From: Pelargonium cotyledonis
Taxonomy: Eukaryota > Streptophyta > Magnoliopsida > Geraniales > Geraniaceae
DNA length: 62,565 bases
Direction of reading: 5' to 3'
Assembly: GCA_036897625.1 (NCBI GenBank)
Contig: JAYMTA010000036.1
Span: 1 to 62,565 of the forward strand
A program made the position numbers and the translations under genes. The notes beneath the pieces are model-generated. The model was not told the origin of the DNA. It saw only the letters and a list, made by a program, of their open reading frames with translations, and did no database searches. This document shows, piece by piece, positions 13,108 through 25,799 of the stretch; the first letter of the stretch is position 1, and every line of letters starts with the position of its first letter.

Positions 13108-13160
13108 CCATTTTGAACCTACGGCATTAGATAGGCTTTTGGGTTGCGCTGCTACTTGTA
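13108..13160 (-). pseudogene. tRNA 3'-half-like fragment, trnK-related
   Basis: The minus strand reads TCTAATGCCGTAGGTTCAAA, close to the trnK anticodon-stem 3' side, variable region and T loop. Upstream the sequence AAAAGCC looks like the anticodon loop in the wrong orientation. No full cloverleaf can be drawn. The assignment rests on about 20 bases and is weak. Confidence 0.25.
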
Positions 13161-13695
13161 AAAGTAAGACTGGGGAAGCTCTTAGGAAAAGAAGCGGTTT
13201 TTACAACTCTGTTACTATATAAATGAATAGGTTTGGGTTGTGAATCCGAATCCCAGTTACTTTTATTCATATGGTTTCAGTATCAAAATTATAGATAAGT
13301 ATCCTAGCATTCTTGGGATTTCAATAATCTTCTTACTTAAATTAGGGTTTGCCCTCAATTAAAGCCTTACCTTAGACGATTAAAATTCAGGTTAAACTCC
13401 TCTTTATGCTTACATCTGTGTTATTAAATTAATCGTTTTTTCTTTACAAGAAGTGTCCTTTTACTTTGTCAAGTTATGACTCATCAGCAACGAGTAAACT
13501 AAAAACAAAGAAATTCAAGCTTATTTTATTACTATACAATTACTTGATTTATTAAATCAGAGTTGAGAGTTGCTAGACTTGGAATGAATGGGAATGTGAC
13601 CCAGCTTGGAAGGAGGAGATAAAAAACGTATACAAAGCGGGCCCTAATATTTCTACAAAACTTTTAGCTTATAGGAATGCCCGGAAGGAATCTGA

Positions 13696-14292
13696 CCAGA
13701 GTATATATATCTAATAAACCGGTTTACTTTTTTAATATGTAGACTTTAAAATTATATTTAAGGTTCTAGTTGCCTTATATTTATAATTGTATAGCATACA
13801 CGTGACTACCTTCTACGAGTGATGTAGGGAGGAAGATCTATAGTAAGAGCTTCTAATTTTTGGATTGTGTAATTAGAAAACAAAAAGCATTCAATGAGTT
13901 GTAGTAGGATCCGATTATGCTCATAGCAATAGGATAGGCAGAGACTAAGGCAACAGGAATTCCTTTCTCGCCGAAGTTATTAAGATACAGGATAAGAAGT
14001 AAGGTCAGTAAGAACTTTCTATTTTAGACATTTAAAGTAAGGGTGTGGTGTGTTATTAAAGACAGGAGATTCTAAAAGTATAGTTTAGGAGCTTCGAACC
14101 TGGAGTCAAGCAAGAAATATATAGAATAATAGAAATACCGAATATTCGTTTTTTTTTTTCAAAATTCTTTCTGTTATGGTATGGACAAACCCTTGTAAAC
14201 ACTGTATAGACTTTTTGTCCCTTTAGACTGACTTCCATGCCGTCTTATCCCGAGATAAAAACAACTAAAAAAGCCAGTAAATTACTTTATGA
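13696..14292 (+). other. Hypothetical frame containing repeat copy B
   Basis: TGA-free for 198 codons, ending TGA 14290-14292. It contains the block RHLKQG…LLKTG…QE shared with 5059-5784, where Q is TAA or TAG in both copies. The segment between the blocks differs in length by whole codons. The N-terminal part has no obvious start. A T run gives F repeats near residue 150. Unrecognised. Confidence 0.22.
13951..14091 (+). repeat. Diverged direct repeat, copy B
   Basis: Partner of 5499-5661, with shared blocks in the same order. Differences beside the long blocks (AGG/AGA, CTA/TTA, GGG/GGA) are silent if read in the frame CAT TTA AAG TAA GGG. Confidence 0.6.
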
Positions 14293-17200
14293 GCTATCCT
14301 TTTCCGGAAAACTAAATAAAAGACAGGGCGGCCACTCAACAGTCGTTAATGCACTTACAGATTTTAATTAATATGTCATAAAACCTGGAATTTAGATACG
14401 TCATAAATACAGTAGGATCCAAAGTGTTTTATAAGTAGCTACGTAATGTTAAGGAAGGAATAGAGCTTAGTTGTCGAACTATGGAAGGAACAAAGCTGCT
14501 CCCCAGAATATGGACTTTACCCTTGTGCTGAGATAAAGAAACTCTTGAAATAGAAATATAGAAGGAGTCTTTCAGTAAATCTGCATTCTTAAGTTTTTAG
14601 ATAAGCCCCTTTCACTTTACTGTGAAGTTAAGATTCAGAAACTAAAACTATAGAGAGTTACCAATGGAAATCCCCTTTTCGAGAGATCCAGAATCTTTAT
14701 CCAGGACTCTGTCTTATCACTATGTCTTGAAAATCTAGGTTAAATATGAGTCTATCACTTAGTAAATGTAACCATATTAGCGACCTAAGGTTAACTATAA
14801 AACGAAATTTGATTTAGAAGAATTTCCCGGGTTAAGTCCTGTACTGTAACCCGTGTATAAAAGTAGGCCAATCATACGGGTTATGAAAAGGAGAGCGTGG
14901 GCTCGAATCTTACAACTCAGAATTTTGTTTGAAAGAAGGATACAGCAATCATGTCACAAAGCTAAATTAGTAAGAAATCCTCCGTCTGAAAGAGCTTAGT
15001 TCCTGGATGACTCACGTGTCAAAGTAGGTTGCCGGATCAAAACTTTGTAAAGATAAGTCTTTTTTTGTGCTTTAATGGATCGCCTCTTAGTATAGCCTAT
15101 AAAGTTAAACACAAAATAATAATACTAATCTTTTATTCCGAATTCCAAATCTTGCCGAAGCTCTTAAATAGCTTGCTTTCGAGATTTGAACTATAAACTA
15201 AAAAAAACTTAAGGTGTAATGAAAAGCATAAGTTACACTAAGAGATATAAGCAATTCGTGTTTAATTAATGACTTCAAAAAAAGGGGTGCCTTTAGGTTA
15301 ACAACAAGACTAGGACTTATAAATTTCCTTATTTGGTTTGACTTTATTATCTAACAGCAAATTAAAACACCAGGGTATCCTTATGCCAAAACATTTTTTT
15401 TTAACCTTTACTAAAAGATATTAACTTGCATGATCGTCAAAAACATCGAATCTAAGTAACGTAATGAAGTTATTCCGTATTTTAATTTTAAATCTCTAAT
15501 ACCTAAAAGGAAGGATTCACAGCTAAAGCACTACAGGGTAAAGGGCTCTTCTATCTTATCTAAAGGAATATTTTACTTTATGAAAAACTTAGTTATTGCT
15601 CTAGTGAACCCATTCGGTATGAGATACCTATTATCTAAAATTTATTATAGATCCATTGAATATTAGTAGGGGGCAATTAGGGACAAAAAAGGAGAAGGAC
15701 TATATACTATAAATTAACTACAAACACTTTTTTCGAACCCACGACCGACATCTCGATTGTACTTTGATTTGCCAAATGCAAAAAGTAGTAAGCCCCTACA
15801 GTATAGGTCACTTACTATTCCCAATTTCTAGAGTAACAAGTAAATACTTTATTTATCTAAGAGATTCTAGCCCCCCTTTTAGATAGATATTTTGGCTTTT
15901 AAAACCGAATTTTATCTAAACGGGTATAAAATAAATAAGTGATAATACAGCTGATACAAGAGAATCACCTGAGTCACCGTTACTAAACAAGATCCTAAAA
16001 TTTGTTTGGGGGAGGGGTTCTAATAAGGGTGCTCTCGGCATTTACAACAGTATTTCTTTTCTTAGACAAGTATCGATATAGGTTAACAAGTTACCAACAC
16101 GAAAGTAGGAGCTTTTTTAAAGTTTTTGTACTATCTCATGTTGCGAGAGTGCTCTGAGTATGCTTAAAGGCCCTGTCTCCTTGTGTAATGTAAGTAAGTG
16201 GGATCGCATAATCTTGTAGAGACTGCCTAAGCGGGCCCTTTATGAATAGGAGAGTAGTCTTCTCTTAACTTAATATATTATACTAAAAATAAAGGAAATT
16301 TAAGCTAAAACCCTTGAACTTTCTCGGAATTTAAAGGGTTTCAAGAAGCTTTTTGGAGCTGCGCCTTTCAAGCAAAAAAAGGTGAGCTTCCTATGTGTCC
16401 GATATTATACCTCGAGAGTAAAGCGTGCTATTTGAAACAAAGAATTTAAGAGTTCTAGTTTCTAAACTCTCGAAACTGCATAATCAAGTTTTTGGAAAGG
16501 AAATCTAGCATACGTTGAAAAGCAGAACTTATATATCCCGGTTTTAATTTAGAATCTAGGCGACGAGTCCTCCAAAAACAAAAAGTAGTAACTCTTTCTA
16601 TTTTCATTTTCAATGCATTACAACATGGGCCAAGATATACAAGTAGGGGAGAGCCCCAGGAAAGACTTTATCAAATAAACTTTGAAGATAGTCCTTGCTA
16701 TTTTTAGTTTGTCTCGTTCATAACAAAGTGCTTTTTTTTGTATAATACAGGGGGCTGTTATCCTTTTTTCTATTCTGTTTGTTACTGAGATTCCAAATAT
16801 TTTTTTAGAACTTTTTGTAAATGTAAATAGTATTAATGATGAGGCCCCTTTAAACGGATTTTTACTTTATTTTAATAAGCGGGTTCTAGGGAATCCTAGA
16901 TTTTTTAGATGAATGGCTTTGCTATTTAGATTTAGTAAACAACTGGGATATAAGTATAGGACTGCAAAAAACAAATATTGTACTTAATTTCCCACGACTT
17001 AAAATAGCATAAAAAACCTAAAAAAGGAAACTTTTCTAGAACAACAACTCCGCTTTATCTTTATATTGAATACCTTTACTATGTTGAGAAATTTTCAGCT
17101 AATAGAATGGAACACTTGCTTTTATTCGGGGTCTTACCCGATTTGGGATTCCGCCTAAGCATGGCGTGTGAGTAATACCCCTTTTTAGGGAATCTTTTGA

Positions 17201-17641
17201 ATGCCTGTTTTATTAAAAAAAGTAATCCAGTTTCATAGCTACGGAGCTCCAGATTCTAAAAAAGTCCAAAGCCTCGTAGATTAAAGAATTTCTTATTCAA
17301 CATAGAGTAACGCTTAAGTCATGGAATAGTATACTGTACATACCGCTCAGAGAGAGCCACAGGAGTTCTACAAAAGTGTGGTCCAAGCCTAATTAAAAAC
17401 CCTCCATGAGAAAGCAGTAATTTCTTCCTTTTTCTTTTTAGCTTAAGTGTCTTGTTCTTGTAAAAATATGGTATGGTGAAGTAAAGGGTCCTATATCTAA
17501 TATAGCGGGCAGTCCTAGTATTATCTAGAATTCTCAAATCTATGATATACTAGTTTTATTTAGCCTATTTTCAATGGATTTCGCTCGCCCTTTCAAATGC
17601 AGTTTATTAGACAGTGAGCAGTTATGTTTTATTGAGTCTTA
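14293..17641. other. Gene-poor stretch with weak tRNA-like traces
   Basis: Weak T-arm-like motifs occur near 14.9 kb (plus, GTGGGCTCGAATCTTAC) and 15.73 kb (minus, GTCGTGGGTTCGAA), but no cloverleaf can be drawn at either. The hairpin CGGGTT…AACCCG lies at 14829-14853. Nothing else is recognisable. Confidence 0.5.
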
Positions 17642-17716
17642 TTTCTATTGAGTTGTCAGCTGGTAGAGCATTGGAAGATTCACCCAATGGCTGTAGGTTC
17701 AAAGGGAATGACTTCT
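17642..17716 (+). pseudogene. trnK-like degraded copy with altered anticodon loop
   Basis: AGCTGGTAGAGCATTGGA and CCCAATGGCTGTAGGTTCAA follow trnK in order. The anticodon stem pairs 4 of 5. The 7-nt loop is AGATTCA, which lacks the universal U33 and would place ATT in the anticodon. The T stem does not pair (GTAGG/GGAAT). It is most likely a dead copy. Confidence 0.35.
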
Positions 17717-18624
17717 CTCTAATATGAAACTTTGGCAAAAGAAAATCTTCCTGAGGAGTCGTTATAGCTTTCAACCTATATCAGCAAACAGGTGAGATAG
17801 ATGTATTTGACATAACTCTTCCTTACCGCATTCTTTATAAAGGAGCCCCCTTGGCATATTACTTTTGTTTCTCTATTACTTTTCCAGGTTAGTATAACTG
17901 TTAATAGTTAATAGCTATCTTCGCATATCATTATTTTAGCTTAACTAGCCTAAAGTTGACCTGATGCAGTAGTTAGTAATGTCTATATGATAGTTACTTT
18001 TAATAAATGTAAGGTTTAAAGCAAATTTAATAAATATCAGACTCTAGTAGCAAAAACCAAAATGAAATTGGACACAGTTCCCTTAATAGTCAGCGAAATC
18101 ACTTAAATAGATATTCTTACTTAGAATTACCAGCCTTGCAATACCCCACCGAGAGCCTCAACGATAAACATCCTTCTTTTGATGGTAAAGTGCAGAATCT
18201 TTTTATAAACACCAAAAGTTCAACTTCCAAATGTAACCGTCGGGACCCCTCACCGTAGTTATAGTTTATGATACTACGGAGGGTCCTATATAATTTTTGT
18301 AACTCTCCTATTTGCGTTAAATATTCTAGGTAACTCTTGAGAGTCCTCTCCGGGACTGGGTAGTAATAGTACTTCTACGCGGATAAACAGCGAACTTTGT
18401 ATTCACTTACAATTTAATTATATATATTCCTTTTGTAGCTTTTTAGAATTAAACTGGGGTTATATCTTACTAGAATTAAGTAAGTCAAAACATATTTTAG
18501 TAAAATTAGTAAATTCTGAATTTCCTTAAAGTAAATGACTGTAGAGGGTAACCTTTAAATTGGCTGATATTAGGTACTTTCTTTTATAGCCTATAGCATG
18601 GGTATGAAAAGTATGTATTTTAGG

Positions 18625-19974
18625 TCATATATTACAAAGTACCATTATTTAGGATTCCTTAACCCTTTCTTTTTTTTTTGTAAAAAGGAGGAGAACTCTG
18701 AGACTGATGTAAAGTATACTAGGTTTCCAATATAGGAAACCCGGAAAACAGACCCATATTAAACATATAAATTTTAAAATAGAGCTGCATAAGCTTTAAA
18801 AGGCTTACCCAAGTACTGTATATGGAGCCCTTAGTAAAAGTATAGAGGTAGCTTATCTTTCTTTTAGCCTTGGAGAAAACTCATCCCACCAAATAGCTCC
18901 TGTTAAACTCTTTCCGTATAAGCTTATAATGTTACTAATGAGCGTACGCAGTTTCGTTTTTTGAGAGAAAGGACCTATCACTACTATTAACTATAAGAAT
19001 AATTAATATAATGTTATATATAAGAACTCTCCAATAAAGAAATTTAGCTTTTATTGAAAGTTCTCTCGAATGTCGTCGGTTTGAATCGTATACTAATACT
19101 AGATTTTTGGCGCAATGAATAATTTATAATAAGAATTAATGAGAAAAAATGAAATATCTCGTACTTAAAAAAGTAAGTAAAAATTCTACTAGAAAAAACT
19201 TGACCGCGTTTCAAAGATATGTAGGCGATTCTCTTTGGATTAAGAGGTATCTTTTTGTTTCGGATGGAGAGAGATTTAAGAACTCCGGTATATCTATGCC
19301 GTAATTTACTTTAAAAGGCTGAGGGAAGATACTATAGACAACCCCTATAATAGTCGGGTTACTTTTAAATTTAAGGGAACAAAGCGCTATGGTGAAAAAA
19401 GAAAATAGGAGAGCTCCCCTTAGGTGGAGTATAATACATAAAAGGTTAGGGCTGCTTTAGGGCTGGTAGGGTCCTTAACTTGTGAGCTTAAATCTGTAAA
19501 CAAGGCCGGTAAGTTTTTATTCGACAGGGTTTTTAGCTCTGCAGATAACTAACATGAGTAAGAATTAGCAACGGATCCCTTGTCTGGTGGTGTTAACCTA
19601 TCCTATACTTATTTACTTCGGACTAATTCTATTACCAAGATTACAGAAAACAAGGGAAATGCTATAGCCGCGACTAGTTTATTATAATATTTCATGCATT
19701 AAATTAATAATATTAGAAAGAAAGACTTATAATAGAGGAAATTGCTAAAAATTATCCTATATAAGAGTGTTTACTATTGTTCTAGTCTTGGCTTACCTCC
19801 CCTTTGCTTTTTGGTTTAGCCTTAGAATCGGTTTCTTTAGTCAAATAAGGTGACCTCTTTTTGAAAAACATAAAAAAGTTAAAGAATTCTAGAGAATTAG
19901 GTATCCTGTAACAGAATAAATTCACTCTTATACGGTAAATAGCGGGCTTATAAAGATGGATAATACTATCTAAA
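18625..19974 (-). other. Hypothetical 449-codon TGA-free frame
   Basis: Stop TGA is at 18625-18627 and the upstream TGA at 19975. Only two TCA (minus-strand TGA) occur in any frame between 18988 and 19840. The translation includes a hydrophobic stretch (VAAIAFPLFSVILVIELV) followed by a polar region. Many positions are TAA/TAG. There is no clear start and no recognised family. Confidence 0.18.
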
Positions 19975-21616
19975 TCACAATTATGTCACACTTTTCTTAG
20001 GGCATTGAGCAGTGCTGTAGTTGCGGGATCCTGACGAGAACGCTTATTAGCGAATATTTTTAAAAGAGACCGCAGAGTCTTACTTAGATTACAAAGAGGG
20101 CCCTTTTAAGTTTAGGGTTTCCTACCTTGGATTGGAATAAGAGAATTCTTTTTTTGCTAGCTCAAGACAATGTAATATTATAGTAAGAGTTTTCCCTCAT
20201 AGGCTCCAGGGATTTGAAAAAAGAGCTTCTCGTAGTAAAGTCTGATTATAGATTTCAGTACTTATTGTTTTAGTCTTGCCTGATCGAGATATTTTATGAG
20301 GTAAGAGTTACGTTTATTTGCTTTTCTAGTAATCTGCTAATGAGATACCTGTTTTAGTGTATAGGCCTTTTTCTAGCCATTTATAAGTATCTTCACGAGC
20401 AGTAGATGTATAGATATTTGGTAATAACTATGGAAATTTTAAATTAAATAAAAGTAGAGCTTTTTATAAAGAACCTGGTATTATGTAATCTCTCTAGCTC
20501 CCTTTCTTTTGTCTATACAAGGTTGCCCTCTAGGTGGGAAAATAACATTTAATCTGGCATCGCTCCCTTATTTAGAATAATTAGGATTTTAAATTTATAT
20601 ACTAAAAAGAAATACACGGGAGTCCAAAAACTGAGGAAAATAAGCGCCAGAAAAAGGGTGAATTTGTAAATTAGTCTTGCAAAATATGGATCCTAGTTTA
20701 ATGTCCTGAGCTTCGAATCGAGAGATACGACTCTGTGAATTCGAATAACTATACTAGTTTACTTCATATTATAGAAAAAATATGATCAATTATAGCAGAG
20801 AGTCTAAATAAATTTCATTTTTTAGTTTATTGATAAGGGATCTTGTAATTTTAAAACACTTTTTGCTTATCGAGTTAATTCTGTCAAATATATTGTTGGT
20901 CCTAACATCAAAGAAATGGTAAAGAGAACCCCACTTAGGCCATTTCAACTTTCCTTAAAAAGATAGCTCTGTACTCGTCTTCCGAATTTAATGTAGTGTT
21001 ATCAGCACTACGACAGCGGTTGTTCCTTTCTTTTAGAGTTATTTCAAGTGTCTTATGGCTAATACCTATTAAAAAAGGTTTAAGGTAACGTTGCCTGAAA
21101 CCATAGATCTAGCTCGATTCAAGCGGGCTCTATTAATAATATGGGTAGGATACTCGTTTTTCCCTGTGTTTAGGCCTTTCCTTATTAGTAAATTAAGAAT
21201 AAACAGCGAATAGGTAGTTTTTACAGAAATGCTATGGTTTATTAATTAAGATTTTCTTTGTTATGTAAGAGGAACTAGGAACTTCTTTAATTTAGCTAAG
21301 TGAGTTTCACAAGGGGCGCCCAGTAAAAAATAACGAAAGATAGGCTAAGATAGCACTACTACAAAAGATACCCTGGTATATCAAAGGCCATAATTAATAA
21401 CATTTAAAGGATTGAAGTAAGAATAATCAAAGGACACATAATATTTTGTAAATGTAAATTGACCTACTCCAATGCGGAGTTAGACAGTGTTTTGAACACT
21501 AAACTTATATAGAATAGAGAAATCTTACACGTATAGCTCTAGGGATATTAAGTAAAGTCTTGTCAATTTTGATTACAGCGCTAACAAATTTATAATAATT
21601 CCTATTGTACCTTTAT

Positions 21617-21672
21617 TGGAGTACAGTCAAGTGGTAAAGCACGAGTTTCTATCCGAACTTGACTTCGTTATT
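21617..21672 (+). pseudogene. trnQ-like 5' half
   Basis: The first 25 bases (TGGAGTACAGTCAAGTGGTA, then AAGCA) differ at three positions, all transitions, from the plant mitochondrial trnQ 5' half as I recall it. A hairpin CGAGTT/AACTTG with loop TCTATCCG follows instead of a normal anticodon arm, and I see no T arm. It is most likely a truncated copy. Confidence 0.35.
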
Positions 21673-21685
21673 TAATAAATAATTA

Positions 21686-24558
21686 TGAGACCCCTAGCAT
21701 TTTTTAAACCCCTGCGAACTCCACAATTACAAAGATGTCACTTGTTTAGCAATCTCGCTTCTATACCTTGAAAAAGCACACTAGTTAGGTGAACACTCTA
21801 TATCTTATTTATCAATAAAAGAGGATCTCGGTTATTTTTTTAAGCAAGCTAAAAGCCCGCAGTAAACCTTTGCTGAATAGAGGGGCCCTCCTGTTAGTAC
21901 TTCTAGAGCCCGGTACGGAAAGGGCTTCAATAAACTAAGAAACTCCCCGACTTAATACCAGACTCTCTTGTAAAAGCTATTCTGAAAAAGACCTCAAAAA
22001 CCTAATACCTTACTTTACCTTTTAATACCTCAGCGTGTTCATTCTCTTAAACTAAACAGAATATATTTCCTTCCCAAAACTGTATATATTATTTATATAA
22101 CTAATACGACTCTAAGGAGACTTTTGCTTCTCTGTTTTGTGTTGTACAAGATAAGAAAGCAATCAGAGGCAGTATACCTACTTACTCTGATAAACTATAA
22201 AACCCATCTTTATCCAGATTTATCACCTTATTATACTGAGTTATTGCAGGGTAAGAATTTTTAAAGTAAAATAAGTATTCAATTAGAAGTCCAAAATCTA
22301 TTATACTTTCTGCAGTGCAATGTAGAATTGCGTTTTTGGAGGGTGACCCCTTTTTAGTTTACCTGTAACTCCTATGGATTAAGATTTACCCCTCTTTTCT
22401 TATCGACCTATTCAAGGGGGAAGGATTACTTGTAAGGTATATACTTTTTTATACGATACTATCTTTAACTATACTGGTTCTATAAAGGCAGCTAACAAAG
22501 CAACTCAATCTAAGCAAAGTAGTACTAAATCTAAGGGGAATAAACTTTAAGAGCAGTCTTTAAAAGGATGAAATCGAGGTACGTTTTACCTTCAAGATCA
22601 CTTATATTGAGAAACTGATAAGGAGAAAGGTTTTGGGTAGGGCCTTGTTAAATAGATGATCCGGTATGTAACCACTCATTAAACAGTAGATGATACCTTG
22701 TCTTTTTGTTGCTGAAATGAAACCTTTTTACTTTATTACTTGTTTAATAAGGTGTGGTTTCGGTTCGAAAAATGAGAACTAATTGAAGTAACTTACTGAA
22801 CACTACTCCATTTAATAGAAATCGTGAGGTATCGCCTAATAGGGCTCGCTTTTCTTTGGCAAAACCTCTTGTAACCTAGTATTTTCCCTCTTGACTTATA
22901 GATCTCCTGATTAAGGTGCCCTTGGGTTTTAGGAGAAAGTTTATTCCAAGGACGTATATATTTTTTTACGGGTATTCCAAGCAAAAGTAAGCTTTCTAGG
23001 AAAAGTCAAACTAGATCGGAGTACAAATTTCTCTTCTTAATTTAATTAAATGAAAATGTTAGACAAACGGAGCTCTTATAGAATAAATTTAGTGGTTTAG
23101 TATAAGTGCCCAAAAAGCAAAAGCCTTACCATTTTTCTTTTGTACCGACTAAAGAGCCATGACCAAGATCGTCTGAGTTATGTGAGTGCTTAAACTTTAC
23201 TTCCGTAATTTAACAAAGGAATACCGATCCCGAAAATAATTAAGATTACTGATTAGAAGACGGTTAGATAAAAGATTTTGTACTTTGGACACTTCGCAAC
23301 TCCTGTTTTATTGTACACTTTTTCTAGTTTCCTTTGTGTGTACATAATACTAGTCATTTTTAAATAAGGGAACTCTCTAAAACTGGGATAGAGGTCTTTA
23401 TAAGTTGTAAATTCTTTAATATATACTTAAGGTTTCTTTGTTTCAAGATAGCTTTTAGATTTAAATACCCGTAAAACCCGAGAGTTTACTTATTTTTTTT
23501 GATTTAGCCTTAGTGTCGAGCATTCTCTGACATGATAATAAGTTTCTGTTAATTGGTAAGGTTTAGAGGGGTTTCATTAAGAAGAATTAATTACTTCATA
23601 AAAATGTATACTTAACTGGCTTAGTAAAAGTTTTTTGAATATATTATAGTATAGACCTCAAGTTTGTTAACTAACTCTAACAGGCAATCAAAAATTGAGA
23701 TATGTAAGTACGGATGCTTTCTTTTGGTTTCTAGGTTTCTAATTCCGGATAAGATAATATAAGGATGTTACGGAATAGGAGAAGTAGGGCTAAAGTAAGC
23801 AGTTTTCGGTAAATACAATGTAGAACTGATAGAACTAATCATTTCCTTTGTCAGATATTTTCTTAAAGATTTTCTTAACTAGACCAGGGATTTTACAAGT
23901 AAGGCAGTTTCAGATCCTGGTTTTGAAGGGTTTAGTCTTGGAAGGGAGAGGTTCCTGGTCTTATAAAAAAGTATAAAGGAAATCCTGTAGTCAATAGCCC
24001 TGCATACTCTATTCATTCGGTTGAGGTAGAAATTGTTACGTTAAAGTCTTTTTCACGGATCGAAGAAAAGTAAGGGTTGCTTGTCTTGGCCTTACATGCG
24101 TGTACGTTACTAAGGGACTAGTCCATACTTGTGGCTTTGTCCTTAAATAAAGGCAGGTTAAGGAGTAGTTTGCTCTGTCTTCTGTTGTGAGTTAAATTAG
24201 ATATCCTAATTACAGCAATTCTATCTGAGTATCCTACGTAAATTGAGTCTAACACGTTTAAGAAGGTGAGATGTAAAAGAGCTGTTCAATTAGCAGCTTT
24301 ACTCATTATTTTCCTAATTTCCGTAAGTCTCTTCTATGGCTTGCTTCTTAGTTTACTTGATTTGAAAGCTACCACTTACATAGTTTCAGAAGTCTATTGG
24401 TTTCTATTCCAAAAATAATCAAGGAAGTCCTTGCAGCAGCTCCGCTAGTACTAATTCTTGACTTGTCTTTGACTCTTAGATTTAGGGGGAAAAGCTTGTC
24501 TTGCTTGTCTGTCTTATAACTAGACCTCTTTCTTAGACTCTATTACATATATAACTGA
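21686..24558. other. Gene-poor stretch
   Basis: No tRNA. The best standard-code frame is 22793-22984 (minus, 63 codons, contains GIPVKKYIRPWNKLSPKTQG); with TAA as sense it spans 22676-23005. It is unrecognised. Contains copy 1 of the TAGAGGGGCCCTC repeat. Confidence 0.5.
21878..21890 (+). repeat. GC-rich 13-bp repeat TAGAGGGGCCCTC, copy 1
   Basis: An exact copy lies at 25591-25603. The 11-base core GAGGGGCCCTC is an odd-centred inverted repeat, unusual in so AT-rich a sequence. Confidence 0.6.
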
Positions 24559-25443
24559 TAAGAATTAATAAAGAAAGAGTCAGAATTCCTGAACTTCCTA
24601 ACAACAAGAAAATAGGGAATAGAAAAGTAGCTACGGGTTAGAAGACAACTAGGAATCCTAAGAAAGCTACAGGCTCCAAGAACCATCAGAGTCTAGCTGT
24701 AAAGAAAGGGTATTACTAGGCAAGTTTACTTGCTTGTGGTAGGCGTCAGAAAGAAGTTATGGTACAGAATCAGTCCTGTAAAAAACTCAAGTCAAATGAA
24801 AGTTTTTCTTGTTGGGTCAAGGGAAGCCTGTCTTGGCTTTGAACAAGATGAAACTCTTAGGTCTGTAGTTAGTTAATAATGGGTTCTATATCGGTACTTC
24901 TTAAAGTCACTTCGTACCTTTTAAGTATAATCCTATTCACCTTTTGTGCGAATGTATCTCAGAAAAGTAAAGTTACTTATGCCTTTAGTTCTCATTAACA
25001 AGGTTTGGGTTTTGGGATAAAGTAGTAGCCAATTATTTTAACCTAGATTCGAAACTAGGAAATAATCTCTTAATTTCGAGCACTAAATCACTTAAATGGA
25101 TATACTTACATTCAAGCTGTAACTTCAGCCTTCGATTTACTCGATAACCCAAAAGTTTGAAAAAAATAAGAGAGCTATTGGAGTCGCATCTTTCCAGGTT
25201 CCCTAAATAAGGTATTCCTTTTCTAAACAAAGAATACTCATAGTACTACTTACTAAAAATATATAAACGGATTTATTACAACGAGAAAAGTTTTGCGTCC
25301 TATTTTTCTAAAAATCTATAAGTCACTTAAAACAAAATAGAGTCTTCTACCAATATTACAGAGGAAATCACTTAGATAAGAAATTCTTATATCTCAACCC
25401 TAACCAGCAAGTAAATTAGATATCGACTCCAAGATTATTCTGA
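24559..25443 (+). other. Hypothetical 294-codon TGA-free frame
   Basis: It runs to TGA at 25441-25443. The translation begins with a long charged, helix-like region (KKESEFLNFLTTRKQGIEKQ) and later reads MKVFLVGSREACLGF, a possible internal start. About twenty codons are TAA/TAG. Only one TGA occurs in any plus frame from 24852 to 25440. I cannot assign a function. Confidence 0.2.
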
Positions 25444-25799
25444 GTTTAGAGTAAGTGTAAAGATAAAGACAAATGCTATTATTATTTATGATAGTTCATA
25501 TCATTTTAGTGAATAGGATTTTTGGGTTTGAGTTATGGTATTATATTGGGATATTTATATATTCTCGAAAGGCTCATAAGGGAATTAATATAGAGGGGCC
25601 CTCGGATCCCAGAAGTTTCTTTATATATATTTTTATAATAGTCCATAGTATTTACGAGTACAATTTTTGTGATAGTATTTTTTCGTATAAAAAGAATCCA
25701 AGATAGGTGAATTGCGTTGACAAAAGAAGCGCGGCCCCTCAATAGGGTAGAGCAAAGAATTTTTAATGAACAAGGCCAAGCTCTTTTATTTTTATACAT
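25368..25799 (-). other. Unrecognised ORF with ATG, 88 codons standard
   Basis: ATG at 25797-25799. The standard stop TAA is at 25533-25535, and the TGA-only reading continues to 25368 (143 residues). It begins MYKNKRAWPCSLKILCSTLL. Its tail overlaps the end of the plus-strand frame above, so at most one of the two tails can be fully coding. Confidence 0.18.
25591..25603 (+). repeat. GC-rich 13-bp repeat TAGAGGGGCCCTC, copy 2
   Basis: Identical to 21878-21890. Here it runs into GGATCCC, another palindromic GC-rich hexamer. Confidence 0.6.

Noticed and set aside
13222-13262. trnH-like GTTGTGAATCC followed by GAATCCCAG
   Set aside because: Only about 20 bases are similar; there is no acceptor or D arm.
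14829-14930. Type II tRNA (Tyr/Ser) suggested by a GTA loop, CGGGTT/AACCCG and GGGCTCGAAT
   Set aside because: Arms do not pair at the required spacing.
15728-15775. T-arm-like GTCGTGGGTTCGAA on the minus strand
   Set aside because: No D arm or acceptor pairing can be found around it.
24462-24840. Alternative basic frame (NRKVATGQKTTRNPKKATGS) overlapping 24559-25443
   Set aside because: The overlapping plus frame in another phase is longer; both cannot be coding, and purine skew alone yields Lys/Arg-rich translations.
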